NCBI GenBank assembly: GCA_938016625.1
Contig: CALILB010000383.1
Span: forward strand, 1-6,834
Source: an uncultured bacterium
GTDB lineage: Bacteria > Acidobacteriota > Thermoanaerobaculia > Multivoradales > JAHEKO01
Direction: 5' to 3'
Length of the DNA stretch: 6,834 nt
The notes beneath the pieces were generated by a model. It saw only the letters and a list, made by a program, of their open reading frames with translations, was not told the origin of the DNA and did not search any database. Numbering within the stretch: position 1 is the first letter of the stretch; the number at the start of each line of letters is the position of its first letter. Positions 1 through 5,808 of this stretch are shown in pieces. The position numbers and the translations under genes were made by a program.

Positions 1-2
1 CC

Positions 3-1097
3 ATCGACGGTGCCAACCACTTTGGCATCGACTTCTATGGTGTCGACTCACAGCTGCTGTCGAACGAGATTCGCAATGTGGCTCTGATCGAGAATCTGGG
101 CCGTTCCGGGATGGGCTGTGGCTTCTCGGGCACCAACTGTACCGAGAACGGTGCCGGCATCCGTCTCAAGCACGACCCGGGCGCGCCGGATCACACCGCT
201 CGAGACAACCTGCTTCGCCGGAACCGGTTGTCAAAAGTCGGCATGAACGGCATCGATGTCTTTGGCCGCTGGATGACGCTGGAGGAGAACGTCATCGACC
301 AGGCCTGTTTCTCGAAAGGAGATTGTGGTGCCATCCGCACCTTTGGTCGAAACAGCCTGGCCGCCACCCCTGTCCATGACGTCACCATCAGAAGAAATGT
401 GATCCGCGATGTCCCCGGGAACACCGACGGTACCCACCCGAATTTCGAGCCGCTGTTTGGCCTTGCCATCTATATCGACAACTACTCCCGCGACGTCACG
501 GTCCAGGGCAACACCGTGACCGGCGCCACCTGGGTGGGGGTGCTGTTTCAACGCTCGACCGGTCTGCTGACCGGCAATACCCTCTATGACAATGTCGCCT
601 CCAACTGGGGCTCGGAAGTGGCTCTAGTGCTGGGTGGGACCGAAGTACTTCAGACAGGGAACACCCTCTTCCCGCTCGCCCCCAACCGTCGCACCCTTCG
701 GATCACCGATCCCACCACCTTGGACTTCTCGGATGGCAATCTCTTCTTCAGCCCCTACGACGATCGCTCGATCGTCGACGACACCGCCGACGGGGTGGGG
801 ATGACGCTGGCAGAGTGGCAGAGCTGGAGTGGCCACGACACCACCTCCGCCGCCCACTGGTACACACAAGAGACCGGCGAGCCACCGCTGTCCAAGATCT
901 TTATCAACGATACGGCCGCAGAGCTGATCGTCGATCTGACCGGGATGTTCTACCTCGATCTCAACCAGCAACCCGTCGGTCCTTCGCTGACCCTCCCCGC
1001 CTTCTCGTCACGGATACTGGTCGAGGATCCCGGACCGATCTTTGTCGACGGCTTCGAAAGCGGCGACGTCAGCCGCTGGGATGGCTCCAGACCCTAG
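3..1097 (+). CDS. Secreted right-handed parallel beta-helix protein, 3' part only
   Basis: The frame is open from base 3 to the TAG at 1095-1097, so the gene enters from the left and its true start and any signal peptide lie outside the window. The GTG at 78 is internal: 25 good codons of the same style precede it. Up to about position 740 the protein shows beta-helix coils, with recurring Asn-plus-hydrophobic turns (RNRL, ENVI, RNVI, GNTV, GNTL, GNTL) whose Asn codons lie at 222, 288, 396, 510, 576 and 660, roughly one or two coils apart. Four cysteines (GMGCGF, TNCTEN, QACFS, GDCGA) could form disulfides, as suits an exported protein. A second region (about 800-1030) starts MTLAEWQSWSGHD and ends with a beta-rich stretch (LIVDLTGMFYLD, SLTLPAFSSRILV) of the sort that follows the helix in polysaccharide-lyase-like proteins. 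The last residues carry the tag IFVDGFESGDVSRW. The substrate and any enzymatic activity cannot be told; no catalytic motif is clear. It converges on batE and is probably functionally unrelated to the bat genes. Confidence 0.85.
   Translation: MDGANHFGIDFYGVDSQLLSNEIRNVALIENLGRSGMGCGFSGTNCTENGAGIRLKHDPGAPDHTARDNLLRRNRLSKVGMNGIDVFGRWMTLEENVIDQACFSKGDCGAIRTFGRNSLAATPVHDVTIRRNVIRDVPGNTDGTHPNFEPLFGLAIYIDNYSRDVTVQGNTVTGATWVGVLFQRSTGLLTGNTLYDNVASNWGSEVALVLGGTEVLQTGNTLFPLAPNRRTLRITDPTTLDFSDGNLFFSPYDDRSIVDDTADGVGMTLAEWQSWSGHDTTSAAHWYTQETGEPPLSKIFINDTAAELIVDLTGMFYLDLNQQPVGPSLTLPAFSSRILVEDPGPIFVDGFESGDVSRWDGSRP
758..777. repeat. Inverted repeat with 9-bp perfect arms
   Basis: CGACGATCG (758-766) and CGATCGTCG (769-777) are exact reverse complements separated by CT. 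They sit inside the beta-helix gene, over codons for DDRSIVD. It could be a chance result of Asp/Ile/Val codons in GC-rich DNA. Confidence 0.5.
1041..1079 (+). other. C-terminal FVDGFESGDVSRW tag of the beta-helix protein
   Basis: The codons at 1041-1079 read FVDGFESGDVSRW, only five residues before the stop. From memory, near-identical endings (F-x-DGFESGD-x-S-x-W) close many otherwise unrelated secreted proteins in some Acidobacteriota and in some Xanthomonadales-like genomes. That pattern suggests a shared sorting, processing or anchoring signal, or the start of a small domain. It has no LPXTG, no PEP-CTERM-like motif, no following membrane helix and no basic tail, so it is not a classical sorting signal. 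Its function is unknown. Confidence 0.55.
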
Positions 1098-1099
1098 CC

Positions 1100-1113
1100 A
1101 AGGCTTCAGCCTT
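1100..1113. terminator. Weak hairpin at the convergent gene ends, possible terminator
   Basis: Arms AAGGC (1100-1104) and GCCTT (1109-1113) enclose the loop TTCA, right after the plus-strand stop and across the batE stop (1106-1108). The stem could serve transcripts from either side. It is only 5 bp and no T-run follows on either strand, so intrinsic termination is doubtful. It is listed because nothing else sits between the two convergent genes. Confidence 0.2.
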
Positions 1114-1918
1114 CGACGAGCTCGGTCCACTGCTCCTCCACCCAGCCCTGCTGGCCGTCGGGGAGGACGATGCGGAGCCAACCCGGGCGCCGGTCCTTGA
1201 CCTTTACCTCGGTTCCGGCGTGGAGCTTGAATCTCACCACGGATTCGGGATCGGGTGCGGTGCGGGCCTCGATCTCCTGCGGCAAGACGACCGCCACCTG
1301 GAGCGGGAAGAAGTGATGGACAAAAAGAGAGCCGGCGGTGGCGACGAGCAGGACAAGGAGGAGGATGAAGATCCATCGCAGAACCTCGGAGTCCAAGTGG
1401 AAAAGGCGGATAGCCCAGAATCCCCAGAAGAGGAGGTTGAGCGACAGGACGACAACCTGGAGCTCCTTGAGACTCAGACCGTAGTGCCAGAAGAAGAGTG
1501 TCGACAGGACGGCCGAGGGCTCGGGTGGGGACAGGGCATCCTTGGTGCTCTGGCGCGCAAAAGCCAGATTCGCCCTTACATCTTCGTCGCGGGGAAGACG
1601 GATGGCCGCTCGGCGGTAGGAGGCGACGGCGTGACCGAGCTCGCCGTTTCTCAGATAGGCGTTGCCCAGGTTGAAGTGGAGATGGCCGCTGTCAAAGCCC
1701 TGGTCGGCGAGTCGTTTCAACAAGCCGATGGCGAGCAGGTAGTCGCCCGCTTCGTAGGCGGTATTGGCATTGACAAAGGCCTCGCCGGGATCGAGATCGC
1801 CTTCCGACTCGTTCTCGGTGTTGACCACGGTCGATGGGGCCTCCAGCTCGAGAACCTGTCCCTGCGCGGCGGAGCCCAGCAGCAGACCGAAGACGAGAAG
1901 GGTTGATCGTCGTTTCAC
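1106..1918 (-). CDS. batE: BatE: TPR, membrane hairpin and SH3-like domain protein of the Bat operon
   Basis: A 270-residue protein, last of the five bat genes. The start is a GTG at 1918, chosen because it gives a proper signal peptide at once (MKRRS, a Leu/Gly-rich core, then SAAQGQ, cleavage near residue 20). No strong ribosome site precedes it, and the gene may rely on coupling to batD, whose stop lies 8 bases upstream. Residues 44-77 and 78-118 form two TPR repeats (AYEAGDYLLAI; NLGNAYLRNGELGHAVASY). Two membrane helices (about 151-171 and 180-200) are joined by a short RLFHLDSEVLR loop. Residues about 207-265 form a bacterial SH3-like domain (EARTAPDPES, AGTEVKVKDRRPGWLRI, GQQGWVEEQW). 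The layout implies TPR and SH3-like domains both in the periplasm, with the loop in the cytoplasm. TPR followed by two helices and SH3 is the family layout of BatE. It probably acts as a periplasmic adaptor in the Bat complex; its partners and biochemical role are not known from the sequence. Confidence 0.85.
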   Translation of the reverse strand: MKRRSTLLVFGLLLGSAAQGQVLELEAPSTVVNTENESEGDLDPGEAFVNANTAYEAGDYLLAIGLLKRLADQGFDSGHLHFNLGNAYLRNGELGHAVASYRRAAIRLPRDEDVRANLAFARQSTKDALSPPEPSAVLSTLFFWHYGLSLKELQVVVLSLNLLFWGFWAIRLFHLDSEVLRWIFILLLVLLVATAGSLFVHHFFPLQVAVVLPQEIEARTAPDPESVVRFKLHAGTEVKVKDRRPGWLRIVLPDGQQGWVEEQWTELVEG

Positions 1919-1926
1919 GGAGCTTT

Positions 1927-3696
1927 TCAGACACGGATCTGACGATCGAGGTTCTTGAGGAGGGGTGTCAACACGGTGGTCAACCGACGTGGCTCGAGCT
2001 TTTCTGAGCTGTACTGAGCCGCCTCCAGGCGATTCAGCAGTCTACAGGTCTCCTCCACCGCCTCTTCGTCCACCCCGTGTGACCGCAGCAGCTCCTCGGT
2101 CTCCGCCGGGGTGAGCGCGCTGCCCTCGACGTCGAGCTTATCGCCGACATACTCACGCAGACATCGGGAGGCGAGCTGACTCGCCGCAGCGGCGTCTTCC
2201 CCCTCGCTCTGCGACTCGATCCGTTTGAGACACTTGCGGGCTCGACCAAGAGCATCGCGGCGGCGGCGAAGTCCCGAATCGAGGGCAAAGCGGCGACGAC
2301 GACGTTGAGCCACCACGGTGCCCACAAAGCCCAACGGGGGCAGCAGAAGACCGCCGAGCAGAAGCGCCCGATCGAGTGTGCTCTGCGAGCGCCGCGCTAC
2401 CGCGTCAAGCCCCTTGTACGGTGGCAGGATGTCGTCGGCCAGGATTCGAACCGCCACTTTGCCGGTTCCGGGAGCCACCGACTCGGTCAGCCGAAGCTCC
2501 TCCTCGCCCTCGGACGGCCGCACCACAAGAGGCAGAGCCTCCGTTCGGGCCGTCCGAAAGCTCTCCTCATCGGGGTCGAAGAAGGTGAGGGTCATCTCGG
2601 GTACTTCGAGCTCCCCGGCTGCCAGCGGCACCAGTGCTTTCCGGTACGAACGAAAGCCCGAGAGCGTGGTGCCGGAGCGCTCGATGCCGCCGTCGGGCTT
2701 GTCGTCGTAGATCTTGAACTCGTCCAGGACCGGGAGTGCCGGCTGTCCGATCATCTGGACATTGCCGCTGCCCTTGACGGTGAGACGGAGAGTCACCGAC
2801 TCGCCCACCTGGATCTCCTGCTTACTGAGCCCGGCCTCCAGCGCGAAGTCGCCCACCAGACCCGAGAAACCCGGTGGCGCCGGCGGCAGAGGACGCACCT
2901 CGATTTCGATCGGCTTTGTCCGCAGCACCTTGGTCTGTCTGCTGGCCGAGCCAAAGACATCGTCGAGCAGACTTCGGCGTCGACGGGAGGAGCGCACCAG
3001 TACTTCACAGCTCAGCCGTGACGGTGGGATGACGAGGTCTCCCACTTCCTGCGGGAACAGCGCTCGTCTGATCTCGCTGACCATGTATTGGACACCATTG
3101 ACCGTGGTCTGGAACTCACGGACCTCGCCCAGTTCCTCCACGGTAAAGCCGTCGAAATCCATCGAATCGACACGCGCGTTGCCTATCTGGACACGGCGGT
3201 AGAACCGCCAGGTGTAAACGATCTGCTGTCCTACAAAAGCCGACCTGGTCGAGACCTTGGCCGACAAGAACAGATCACGCGACTCCGCCGGTTGTTCGGA
3301 CGCGGCGAGAACACGGACGGTGATCGGACTCGTGCTGTGCACCTCGCCATCGAGCTCGACGGTTGCCGAGCCGATCTGGAAGCTCCCGGTGCGTCGCGGC
3401 ACCAGCGAATAGGTGTAGCTGACACTCGAGCTCATGCGGCCGTTGATAAAGTTCATCTGTGTCGACTGACCGCGCGAGAAGACATCGAAGTCCGGCAGCT
3501 CGGGAAGGGTCGGCTCGGCGCCACGCGAGCCCTCGATAGTGATCTGGAGGAGGATCTGATCCTCCTCGTAGATCTCGGCTCGATCCACCGAGGCCTGGAT
3601 GCGCTCTTCCCCGGCGGCAGCCGATGGCAGGAAAACCGCACCCGCCGCCAGCAGGATCAGACAGACCGAGATCTTCTTGTCGAACCGGCTCTTCAT
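1927..3696 (-). CDS. batD: BatD: periplasmic multi-domain protein with one membrane anchor
   Basis: This is a 589-residue protein, normal for BatD. I place the start at the ATG at 3696 because AAGGA (3703-3707) lies 6 bases upstream; a GTG one codon earlier (3699) is possible. A signal peptide (MKSRFDKK, then a core ending PSAAAGEE) is followed by beta-rich Ig-like regions at about 30-130, 140-270 and 280-395. The first carries the typical BatD signature LPELPDFDVFSRG, then FINGRMSSSVSYTYSLVPRRTGSF. Similar patterns recur later: PQEVGDLVIP and LAAGELEVPEMTL. One membrane helix (about 445-464) is followed by a strongly basic stretch (QRRRRRFA), so the last 125 residues should be cytoplasmic. 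That tail includes LTPAETEELLRSHGV and AAQYSSEKL, as is common in the family. The stop of batC overlaps the start by one base (TGATG), so translation is probably coupled. The likely role is a scaffold linking the periplasmic Bat parts to the cytoplasmic side, inferred from its topology. Confidence 0.92.
   Translation of the reverse strand: MKSRFDKKISVCLILLAAGAVFLPSAAAGEERIQASVDRAEIYEEDQILLQITIEGSRGAEPTLPELPDFDVFSRGQSTQMNFINGRMSSSVSYTYSLVPRRTGSFQIGSATVELDGEVHSTSPITVRVLAASEQPAESRDLFLSAKVSTRSAFVGQQIVYTWRFYRRVQIGNARVDSMDFDGFTVEELGEVREFQTTVNGVQYMVSEIRRALFPQEVGDLVIPPSRLSCEVLVRSSRRRRSLLDDVFGSASRQTKVLRTKPIEIEVRPLPPAPPGFSGLVGDFALEAGLSKQEIQVGESVTLRLTVKGSGNVQMIGQPALPVLDEFKIYDDKPDGGIERSGTTLSGFRSYRKALVPLAAGELEVPEMTLTFFDPDEESFRTARTEALPLVVRPSEGEEELRLTESVAPGTGKVAVRILADDILPPYKGLDAVARRSQSTLDRALLLGGLLLPPLGFVGTVVAQRRRRRFALDSGLRRRRDALGRARKCLKRIESQSEGEDAAAASQLASRCLREYVGDKLDVEGSALTPAETEELLRSHGVDEEAVEETCRLLNRLEAAQYSSEKLEPRRLTTVLTPLLKNLDRQIRV
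3547..3567. repeat. Inverted repeat with 10-bp perfect arms in batD
   Basis: GAGGAGGATC (3547-3556) and GATCCTCCTC (3558-3567) are exact reverse complements around one base. On the minus strand they encode EEDQILL near the N-terminus of BatD. The codon content (GAG/CTC, GAT/ATC) explains most of the symmetry; a role is not shown. Confidence 0.5.
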
Positions 3697-4697
3697 CACC
3701 AGTCCTTGGCCGCTCGTCTACGGCTGCCGCGTGTGGGGTGTCGCCGGAGCGGCCGGCCTTCTTCCAGAGCCTGGAGATAGCGCTCGGCTTCCTCGGGTGT
3801 GAGGCTTGCGGTCTCTTCACCTTCGGCACCCGAGTCACCCTGGGACTGTTCGGACGCCTCCTCGCCGTCGCCGACACCGTCGCCGTCGGTGTCGGGGTTG
3901 TTGGGATCGGTCTCCCCCTCGTCAACCTGACCATTCCGATTCAGATCCTCGGCACCGTCGGGCAGTCGATCGCCGTCGGTATCGGGGTTCTCGGGGTCGG
4001 TGGGGTTCTCCCCCGAGCGCTCGACCTCGTCGGGGAGGCCATCCTGATCGGAGTCCTGCCCGCCGCTCTGCTCTTGCTGCTGGTCTTGCTGTTGATCTTG
4101 CTGTTGCGGTTGTTCCTGTTCCCCTTGCTGCTGCTCCTGCTCGCCTTCACCGCCCTCTTGCTGCTCTTGCTGATGCTGCTGCTGTTGATCCTGTTGCTGT
4201 TGCTCCTCCTGCCGCTTCTGAGCCTCTTCGTGGCGTCGACGGATCTCGTCGCGCACAAACTCCAGATTGAACTTGGCGTCCTCGTCGTCGGGATCGATCT
4301 CGAGAGCCGCCTTGAAGAGCTCGACGGCCTCTTCGAGACGCCCCTGCCTGAAGGCCGAGTTCCCCAGATTGTAGAGAGCCTCTCCCCTGAGACTCTCATC
4401 GGTGGAGAGAGTCGCCCCAAAGAAGGCCCGGTCGGCCTCTTCGTAGTTCCGCATCTGGTAGTGGACGCTCCCCAGGTTGAGAGCCACCTCCGGATCCTCG
4501 GGTCGCTCCACCTGCAGATCGACAAAACCGCTCAACGCCTGCTCGTACAGACCGGCCTCGTAGGCCTCGTAGGGATCTCCCGCACGTACCCGTTCGGGGG
4601 GACTCGCGTCATCGGGCACCGGCGGGGTCCCAGTCTGTGCCAGCGCGGCCGTCGCCCCGGCAATGAGCAGCACGGTGAGCATCACCCGCTCAGACAC
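3696..4697 (-). CDS. batC: BatC: TPR protein with Gln-rich linker and calcium-loop-like repeats
   Basis: A 333-residue exported protein. The GTG start at 4697 is supported by GGAGGG 7 bases upstream and by a signal peptide (MSERVM, then LTVLLIAGATAALA, cleavage near residue 20). Residues about 42-140 hold three TPR repeats (YEAYEAGLYEQALSGF; ALNLGSVHYQMRNYEEADRAF; ALYNLGNSAFRQGRLEEAVELF). Residues 161-210 are a charged Gln-rich linker with 29 Gln in 50. Residues 215-280 contain four acidic 12-residue loops like thrombospondin type 3 or EF-hand calcium loops. The tail SLTPEEAERYLQALEE, then a basic stretch ending KDW, resembles BatC ends I recall. TPR repeats and a Gln-rich tail are usual for this family; the calcium-loop array is what I would not expect. 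The gene overlaps the end of batB by 8 bases and the batD start by one. It probably acts in the periplasm as a TPR partner of the VWA proteins; calcium binding is inferred from the motif only. Confidence 0.88.
   Translation of the reverse strand: MSERVMLTVLLIAGATAALAQTGTPPVPDDASPPERVRAGDPYEAYEAGLYEQALSGFVDLQVERPEDPEVALNLGSVHYQMRNYEEADRAFFGATLSTDESLRGEALYNLGNSAFRQGRLEEAVELFKAALEIDPDDEDAKFNLEFVRDEIRRRHEEAQKRQEEQQQQDQQQQHQQEQQEGGEGEQEQQQGEQEQPQQQDQQQDQQQEQSGGQDSDQDGLPDEVERSGENPTDPENPDTDGDRLPDGAEDLNRNGQVDEGETDPNNPDTDGDGVGDGEEASEQSQGDSGAEGEETASLTPEEAERYLQALEEGRPLRRHPTRGSRRRAAKDW
3703..3707 (-). promoter_or_regulatory. Ribosome binding site of batD that decides the start
   Basis: On the minus strand AAGGA is followed by CTGGTG and then ATG. 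This puts it 6 bases from the ATG at 3696 but only 3 from the GTG at 3699, which favours the ATG. The site lies inside the last codons of batC. Confidence 0.55.
3858..4055 (-). other. Calcium-loop-like motif array within BatC
   Basis: Four 12-residue loops follow one another: DSDQDGLPDEVE (residues 215-226), DTDGDRLPDGAE (239-250), DLNRNGQVDEGE (251-262) and DTDGDGVGDGEE (269-280). The third fits the full EF-hand loop pattern: D1, N3, N5, G6, hydrophobic 8, D9, E12. The others follow the DxDxDGxxD style of thrombospondin type 3 repeats, with spacers like NPTDPENP and DPNNP. In known proteins such loops bind Ca2+ and stiffen when filled. Binding here is a motif-based inference. Confidence 0.75.
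4068..4217 (-). repeat. Gln-rich low-complexity tract in BatC (CAG/CAA codons)
   Basis: Codons 161-210 encode runs of 2-4 Gln broken by Glu, Asp, Gly and His (for example QQQQDQQQQHQQEQQ). CAG and CAA are mixed, so it is not a pure trinucleotide repeat; selection on the protein, not recent slippage alone, seems likely. It forms a flexible hydrophilic linker between the TPR region and the calcium-loop array. The plus strand reads as CTG/TTG runs and so gives a false poly-Leu reading frame. Confidence 0.85.
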
Positions 4698-5808
4698 GAG
4701 CCGGCCCTCCGCGGCGCACCCGGTCGGAGATCAGCGGTTCGAGCATGAGAACCAGCAATGCAAGCGCCAGCAGCCACTGAAAGCGCTCCTCCCACCGCTG
4801 GCGTCTTTTCGACCCCAGCTCCTGATCTTCGAGCGTGGCCTTGATGCCCTGGGCATAGATCTGCTCCAGATCCACATCGCCGGTCACCGAGCGCACGTAG
4901 CGCCCACCGGTATTCAGCGCCATCTTTTGTAGTGTCGGCTCGTCGAGCTTGCTGAGAATGATGTCGCCCCGCCGGTCGCGGCGGAATCCACCCCTGGGCT
5001 GGGGGATTGGTGCTCCTTCGTCTCGACCTATTCCGATGGTAAAGATGCGAACACCGGCGGTGGCGGCCTCCTCGGCTGCCTTCAGCGCCTTACCACTGTG
5101 ATCTTCGCCGTCGGTGATCAGGATGATCGCCTGCGAGCTGCTGGCCGAGCCCTCGAAGGCTCCGAGTGCGGTGCGAACGGCCCCCGCCAGATCGGTCCCC
5201 TTGACCGGGATCAGATCGGTGTCGATGGCATCGAGAAAGATCTCGGCCGCACCATAGTCCAACGTCAGAGGACACTCGACAAAGGCGGCGCCGGCAAAGG
5301 CCACCAACCCGATACGGTCACCTTCCAGCAGCGCGAGCAGATCGGTGATTTCTCGCTTGGCTCGCTCCAGCCGGCTGAGCCGGCCACCGGTCTCGGCGTC
5401 CTCCACCAGCATGCTGTCCGACACATCGAGTGCCACGACGATGTCCACACCCTCCCTCTTGACCTCTTCCCAGGTAAAGCCGTACCGCAACTCTGCCAGG
5501 GCGAGGATGGTCGCTCCCAGCCCGATAACCACCAGCATCGCTTTCAGGTATTGGCGCGGCCGGCTGACCCCCGAGGTGAGCCGCTCCAGCATCTCGGTGG
5601 CGGCGAAATGTCGAAGCAAACGGGTCTTGGTACGGAAAGCGTAGACAAAGAACACCACCAGCGCCGGCACCAGCCAGAGCAGCCAGAGCGACTCGGGGCT
5701 ACCGAGCTGAACATCGGCGCAACCGGTGAAGAGGAGTGCCGCCGCCGGCAGAGCCGGCGCGGCCGAGGTGGCGGCAGCCCGCCGCTTGGGTTTGAACATC
5801 CTCTTCAT
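4690..5808 (-). CDS. batB: BatB: inner-membrane VWA protein with lipobox-like N-terminal extension
   Basis: A 372-residue von Willebrand factor A protein. The ATG at 5808 overlaps the batA stop by four bases (ATGA); no clear ribosome site precedes it, so coupling to batA is likely. The canonical BatB body begins at about residue 38 (PESLWLLWLVPAL). Before it lies an extension: a basic start (KRMFKPKRR), an Ala/Leu-rich stretch and FTGC with Cys30. Membrane helices lie at about 41-57, 88-107 and 344-360. The loop after the first is rich in Arg/Lys, and so is the C-terminus, so the VWA domain (about 121-325) should be periplasmic. The MIDAS site is complete: D128-S130-S132 (DVSDS), T205 (KGTD) and D233 (ITDGED). 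A segment after the second helix reads AELRYGF where BatA has ARPQTG. VWA MIDAS domains bind a divalent metal and protein ligands. The protein probably pairs with BatA in the Bat complex. Confidence 0.92.
   Translation of the reverse strand: MKRMFKPKRRAAATSAAPALPAAALLFTGCADVQLGSPESLWLLWLVPALVVFFVYAFRTKTRLLRHFAATEMLERLTSGVSRPRQYLKAMLVVIGLGATILALAELRYGFTWEEVKREGVDIVVALDVSDSMLVEDAETGGRLSRLERAKREITDLLALLEGDRIGLVAFAGAAFVECPLTLDYGAAEIFLDAIDTDLIPVKGTDLAGAVRTALGAFEGSASSSQAIILITDGEDHSGKALKAAEEAATAGVRIFTIGIGRDEGAPIPQPRGGFRRDRRGDIILSKLDEPTLQKMALNTGGRYVRSVTGDVDLEQIYAQGIKATLEDQELGSKRRQRWEERFQWLLALALLVLMLEPLISDRVRRGGPARV
4705..4710 (-). promoter_or_regulatory. Ribosome binding site of batC
   Basis: On the minus strand GGAGGG stands 7 bases before the GTG at 4697. 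This is the best Shine-Dalgarno match found at any bat gene start in the window. It supports the GTG over the later in-frame ATG at 4682, and it lies within the last codons of batB. Confidence 0.7.

Noticed and set aside
78..80. GTG at 78 as the start of the beta-helix gene
   Set aside because: The frame is open to base 3 with 25 upstream codons of the same beta-helix style and no ribosome site at 78; the gene is cut by the window edge.
815..1906. Plus-strand reading frame of 363 codons across the convergent junction
   Set aside because: It overlaps the beta-helix gene and is antisense to all of batE; its protein is Arg/Glu-rich without any recognisable domain, as expected of a shadow frame in GC-rich DNA.
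2305..3780. Plus-strand reading frames opposite batD
   Set aside because: They are mutually overlapping, rich in Arg/His/Gln and without domains, while batD on the other strand has full family signatures.
4060..4220. Repeated CTG/TTG units as a possible CRISPR or tandem-repeat locus
   Set aside because: There is no repeat-spacer pattern; the units are in-frame Gln codons of batC.
3624..4748. Long plus-strand reading frame with a poly-Leu, membrane-like segment
   Set aside because: It is the antisense of batC; the poly-Leu run is the complement of the Gln-rich CAG/CAA tract, and no other feature supports a gene.
4690..5808. Second VWA gene as a recent duplication or assembly artefact of batA
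   Set aside because: The two share fold and MIDAS residues but little sequence, have different N-termini, and form the normal batA-batB pair.
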